The notes under the pieces: model-generated
What the model was told of the DNA's origin: nothing
What the model saw: only the letters and a program-made list of their open reading frames with translations
Database searches by the model: none
NCBI GenBank assembly: GCA_946885645.1
Contig: CAMPGU010000072.1
Coordinates: 1 to 15,783 of the forward strand
Source: an uncultured Haloferula sp.
GTDB lineage: Bacteria; Verrucomicrobiota; Verrucomicrobiae; Verrucomicrobiales; Akkermansiaceae
DNA length: 15,783 bases
Reading direction: 5' to 3'
In this document: one piece after another, positions 13,941 to 15,783 of the stretch
Layout: every line of letters starts with the position of its first letter
Numbering within the stretch: the first letter of the stretch is position 1
Translations under genes and position numbers: made by a program

Positions 13941-14387
13941 ATGAATGACGAGACCCTCTTGAGGGAGACGGAAGCGTTCCTTCACCGTCAAATTCCCATC
14001 ACGCAGGCGATGGGAATCCGCATCGGCTCCTACGATGACGAAAAGCTGGTGCTCACGGCTCCGCTGGACGTGAACCACAATCACCTCGGCACGGCCTTCG
14101 GAGGCAGCTTGGCCGCAATCGCGACGCTCGCCGGATACGCCACCTTATGGCTGGAACTCGGCAACCGCGACGCCCACATCGTGGTTCGCAGGAGCGAGAT
14201 CGATTACCGGCATCCGGTGAAGGGGGAAATCCGCGCGGTCTGCCGACGGCCCTCCGTGGCGGGTATCGCTTCGTTCCGGAAGAAATTCGAGCGGACCGGA
14301 AAGGCGCGGATCAAGCTGCAGGTCACGATCGAGGAGGGCGGGGAGCTCTGCGCGGCGTTCGAGGGCGTGTTCGTGGCGCTCCGCTGA
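13941..14387 (+). CDS. YiiD C-terminal-type hotdog thioesterase
   Basis: A 148-residue putative acyl-CoA thioesterase. The segment VNHNHLGTAFGGSLAAIATLAGYATLW (about 44-70) matches the hotdog helix of the YiiD C-terminal domain family (TIGR02447), in which N-x-x-GT-x-FGGS is the hallmark. In E. coli this domain is fused to a GNAT acetyltransferase (FabY); here it stands alone. No signal peptide or membrane segment, so cytoplasmic. Its ATG follows the rpiB stop without a gap; a GGACGAG stretch 4-10 bases before the ATG may serve as a weak ribosome binding site. The natural acyl substrate is unknown, and no fatty-acid genes are nearby. Confidence 0.85.
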   Translation: MNDETLLRETEAFLHRQIPITQAMGIRIGSYDDEKLVLTAPLDVNHNHLGTAFGGSLAAIATLAGYATLWLELGNRDAHIVVRRSEIDYRHPVKGEIRAVCRRPSVAGIASFRKKFERTGKARIKLQVTIEEGGELCAAFEGVFVALR

Positions 14388-14391
14388 AGGA

Positions 14392-14405
14392 GCCGCCCCG
14401 GCGGC
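14392..14405. repeat. Small GC hairpin in the gap before the DUF5069 gene
   Basis: GCCGCC (14392-14397) and GGCGGC (14400-14405) are separated by CC, realistically a 5-bp stem with a 4-nt loop, 4 bp after the thioesterase stop. No T-run follows. It may be chance in GC-rich DNA. Confidence 0.3.
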
Positions 14406-14452
14406 GCGATTCGCTTTACTCGGCGGCGCGCTCGCGGAAGGTTGGGGACGCC

Positions 14453-14896
14453 ATGCCTGCCACCTCGATCCCCAACCTCCGCAGTCCCTATGAAACCGTC
14501 GGCGGCATCGTTCATTTCGGCCGGATGCTGGACAAGATCCGCCTGCACGCGGCGGGCCGCTTGCCGGAAGCGTGGGTCGAGGCGAAGGGCCTCGCCCGCG
14601 GCTTCGACGGCCGCTGCTGCCGCTTTCTCGGCGTGAATTACCCGGCCCTGGAGGAGCGGGCCTTGGCAGGCGGCACGGACGAGGAAATACTCGCTTGGGC
14701 TTTCGGCCGGGGTCGGCAGCCTTCCGAGGAAGAGATCGAGATCTGGAACGGCTTCATGATGAAGCTGGGCTGGCGGGATGCCGTGGCCGAACGGGTCCGC
14801 ATCCGCCTGAAGGAATCCGGCTTCCCCGAGGACACGGTGGTCACGATGTTCGACTTCACCGATCTGGACGAAGGCCGTCCCTTGCGCTGGAGCTGA
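14453..14896 (+). CDS. DUF5069-family protein of unknown function
   Basis: A 147-residue soluble protein. It shows the DUF5069 pattern: N-terminal LRSPYETVGGIVHFGRMLDKIRL (9-31), with the R-x-x-DK core at 24-28; a central CRFLGVNYPALEERA; GGTDEEILAWAF; then IWNGFMMKLGWRD near 101-113. No catalytic motif of a known enzyme is seen and no function is assigned to the family. The ATG at 14453 is preferred because it begins just before the conserved N-terminal segment and has GGAAGG 11-16 bases upstream; the frame is open further upstream over the thioesterase gene but that is probably a shadow. It is the last gene of the phosphatase-rpiB-thioesterase cluster and ends 9 bp from the stop of the convergent MFS gene, with no terminator visible between them. 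Confidence 0.8.
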   Translation: MPATSIPNLRSPYETVGGIVHFGRMLDKIRLHAAGRLPEAWVEAKGLARGFDGRCCRFLGVNYPALEERALAGGTDEEILAWAFGRGRQPSEEEIEIWNGFMMKLGWRDAVAERVRIRLKESGFPEDTVVTMFDFTDLDEGRPLRWS

Positions 14897-14905
14897 CCCC
14901 GTTTC

Positions 14906-15783
14906 TCAAGCCTCGGTGACTCCTTCCGCGGGGCACGCCTTCGGCCCTCGGGACAGCATCAGGGCGACTGACAATGCGATTCCCGCCCCGATCACCCCTG
15001 CTCCGGCCCAGCCGATGGCAGCCAGGCCGAAATGGTCGATCACCCGGCCTCCGATCATCGCCCCCAGGCCGATGCCGAGATTCGCGCCGGAAATGTTCAA
15101 CGAGGCGCCCAGAGCCGGATTGGCCGAGGCCGATTTCATCACGCGCACGTGGGAGATCGTGAAAAGCGCCGCCTGTGCCGCGCCCCAGACGGCGAGCACC
15201 GCTGCCAGCCACAGGGGCGCGCCGGCCAGAGGCACCACGGCGATCATCGCGAGCGCCATGGGAAAGCTGAATGCGATGGACGCCCCGAGCGCGCTACGGT
15301 CCACGAGACGCCCGCCGATCCAATTCCCGAGCAGTCCCATCCCGCCGAAGCCCATCAGGATCCATCCCACGGTAGCCCCGTCGAATCCGGCGATCCTTTC
15401 GAGGATATCCGCCAGATAGGTGTAGGAAGTGAACATGCCCGCGAAGACGAGAAGCGATAGCATCACGTGTCCCGCGATGACCGGATCGCGCAGGATTCCC
15501 ATCTGGGCCATGACGGGAGCGGGTTCCTTCTGGCCCTGGATCTGAGGCAGGACGAAGAAAAGCAAGGCCGCCTTTGCAAACGCAAGAAGGGCAAAGCAGG
15601 CGAAGGCCGTCCGCCAGCCGAAGGCATCGGAAATCAGGGTTCCGATCGGGATGCCGAAGATCGTCGCCGCGACGATTCCGAAGGACACCATCGAAATCGC
15701 CTTTCCCGCCCTCTCGGGCCCGGTGATCTCCACGGCGGTCTCGCTCGCCAGCGCCCAGAAGACCGGCAGCATCAGCGCGGGGA
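14906..15783 (-). CDS. MFS transporter, DHA1-like (N-terminus outside the window)
   Basis: The 3' part of an MFS drug:H+ antiporter-type or sugar-efflux-type carrier, continuing past the window end. The first in-window Met (codon at 15772) is internal: the frame is open to 15783, and the sequence already lies in about helix 4 (FWALASETAVEITGPERAGKAISMVSFG). About 290 residues are visible, holding roughly helices 4-12. FGIPIGTLISDAFGWRTAF matches the helix 5 antiporter motif region (G-x-P-x-G) followed by the GWR of AraJ/YdhP/PbuE-type carriers. The mid-point loop PQIQGQKEPAPVMAQMG joins the two halves, and NWIGGRLVDRS is the second-half copy of the loop motif. The C-terminal tail is short. 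The substrate cannot be inferred. Confidence 0.88.
   Translation of the reverse strand, partial: PALMLPVFWALASETAVEITGPERAGKAISMVSFGIVAATIFGIPIGTLISDAFGWRTAFACFALLAFAKAALLFFVLPQIQGQKEPAPVMAQMGILRDPVIAGHVMLSLLVFAGMFTSYTYLADILERIAGFDGATVGWILMGFGGMGLLGNWIGGRLVDRSALGASIAFSFPMALAMIAVVPLAGAPLWLAAVLAVWGAAQAALFTISHVRVMKSASANPALGASLNISGANLGIGLGAMIGGRVIDHFGLAAIGWAGAGVIGAGIALSVALMLSRGPKACPAEGVTEA

Noticed and set aside
14147..14452. N-terminal extension of the DUF5069 protein in an open frame over the thioesterase gene.
   Set aside because: Low-complexity Arg/Gly-rich translation, overlaps a real gene, and the ATG at 14453 with GGAAGG upstream precedes the first conserved segment.

Overview
The window looks like chromosomal DNA of a GC-rich, Gram-negative bacterium. 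The best guess is Verrucomicrobiota (Luteolibacter/Haloferula-like), with moderate confidence. This is inferred from a FucP-like MFS carrier with a long late loop, a DUF5069 protein, a tripartite RND pump with an outer-membrane lipoprotein, and weak or absent Shine-Dalgarno sequences. I see no tRNA, rRNA, CRISPR array, insertion sequence or phage gene.

Layout. (1) 18-575 (+) is an unknown three-helix membrane protein. It converges on a FucP-like MFS transporter (637-2238, -), followed by ilvC (2425-3471, -); each minus-strand gene has its own intrinsic terminator. (2) 3707-4660 (+) is an exported thioredoxin-fold protein. (3) 4703-12186 (+) is the most coherent block: a TetR/AcrR regulator, a short-chain dehydrogenase/reductase, and a MexEF-OprN/AcrAB-TolC-like efflux set (adaptor, RND pump, outer-membrane lipoprotein). 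The same 20-bp operator-like sequence lies just upstream of tetR, of the reductase and of the adaptor gene. A terminator separates the reductase from the pump operon, so this appears to be a three-promoter regulon of one autoregulated repressor. (4) 12249-12671 (-) is ohr, an organic hydroperoxide reductase converging on the pump operon. (5) 12820-14896 (+) is a tight four-gene cluster: histidine phosphatase, rpiB of the Cys-less actinobacterial type, a YiiD-C hotdog thioesterase and a DUF5069 protein. (6) 14906-15783 (-) is an MFS transporter whose N-terminus lies beyond the window.

How it fits together. Block 3 reads as a chemical-stress response. The TetR protein would sense a toxic compound, possibly through its unusual number of cysteines, and release its own gene, a reductase that could detoxify carbonyl compounds, and an efflux pump for the same class of molecule. 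The neighbouring ohr fits an electrophile/peroxide theme, but it has no copy of the operator and may be independent. Hairpin clusters lie between adaptor and pump genes (7471-7536) and between pump and outer-membrane genes (10730-10751); they may adjust mRNA stability within the operon or be genome-wide palindromic repeats.
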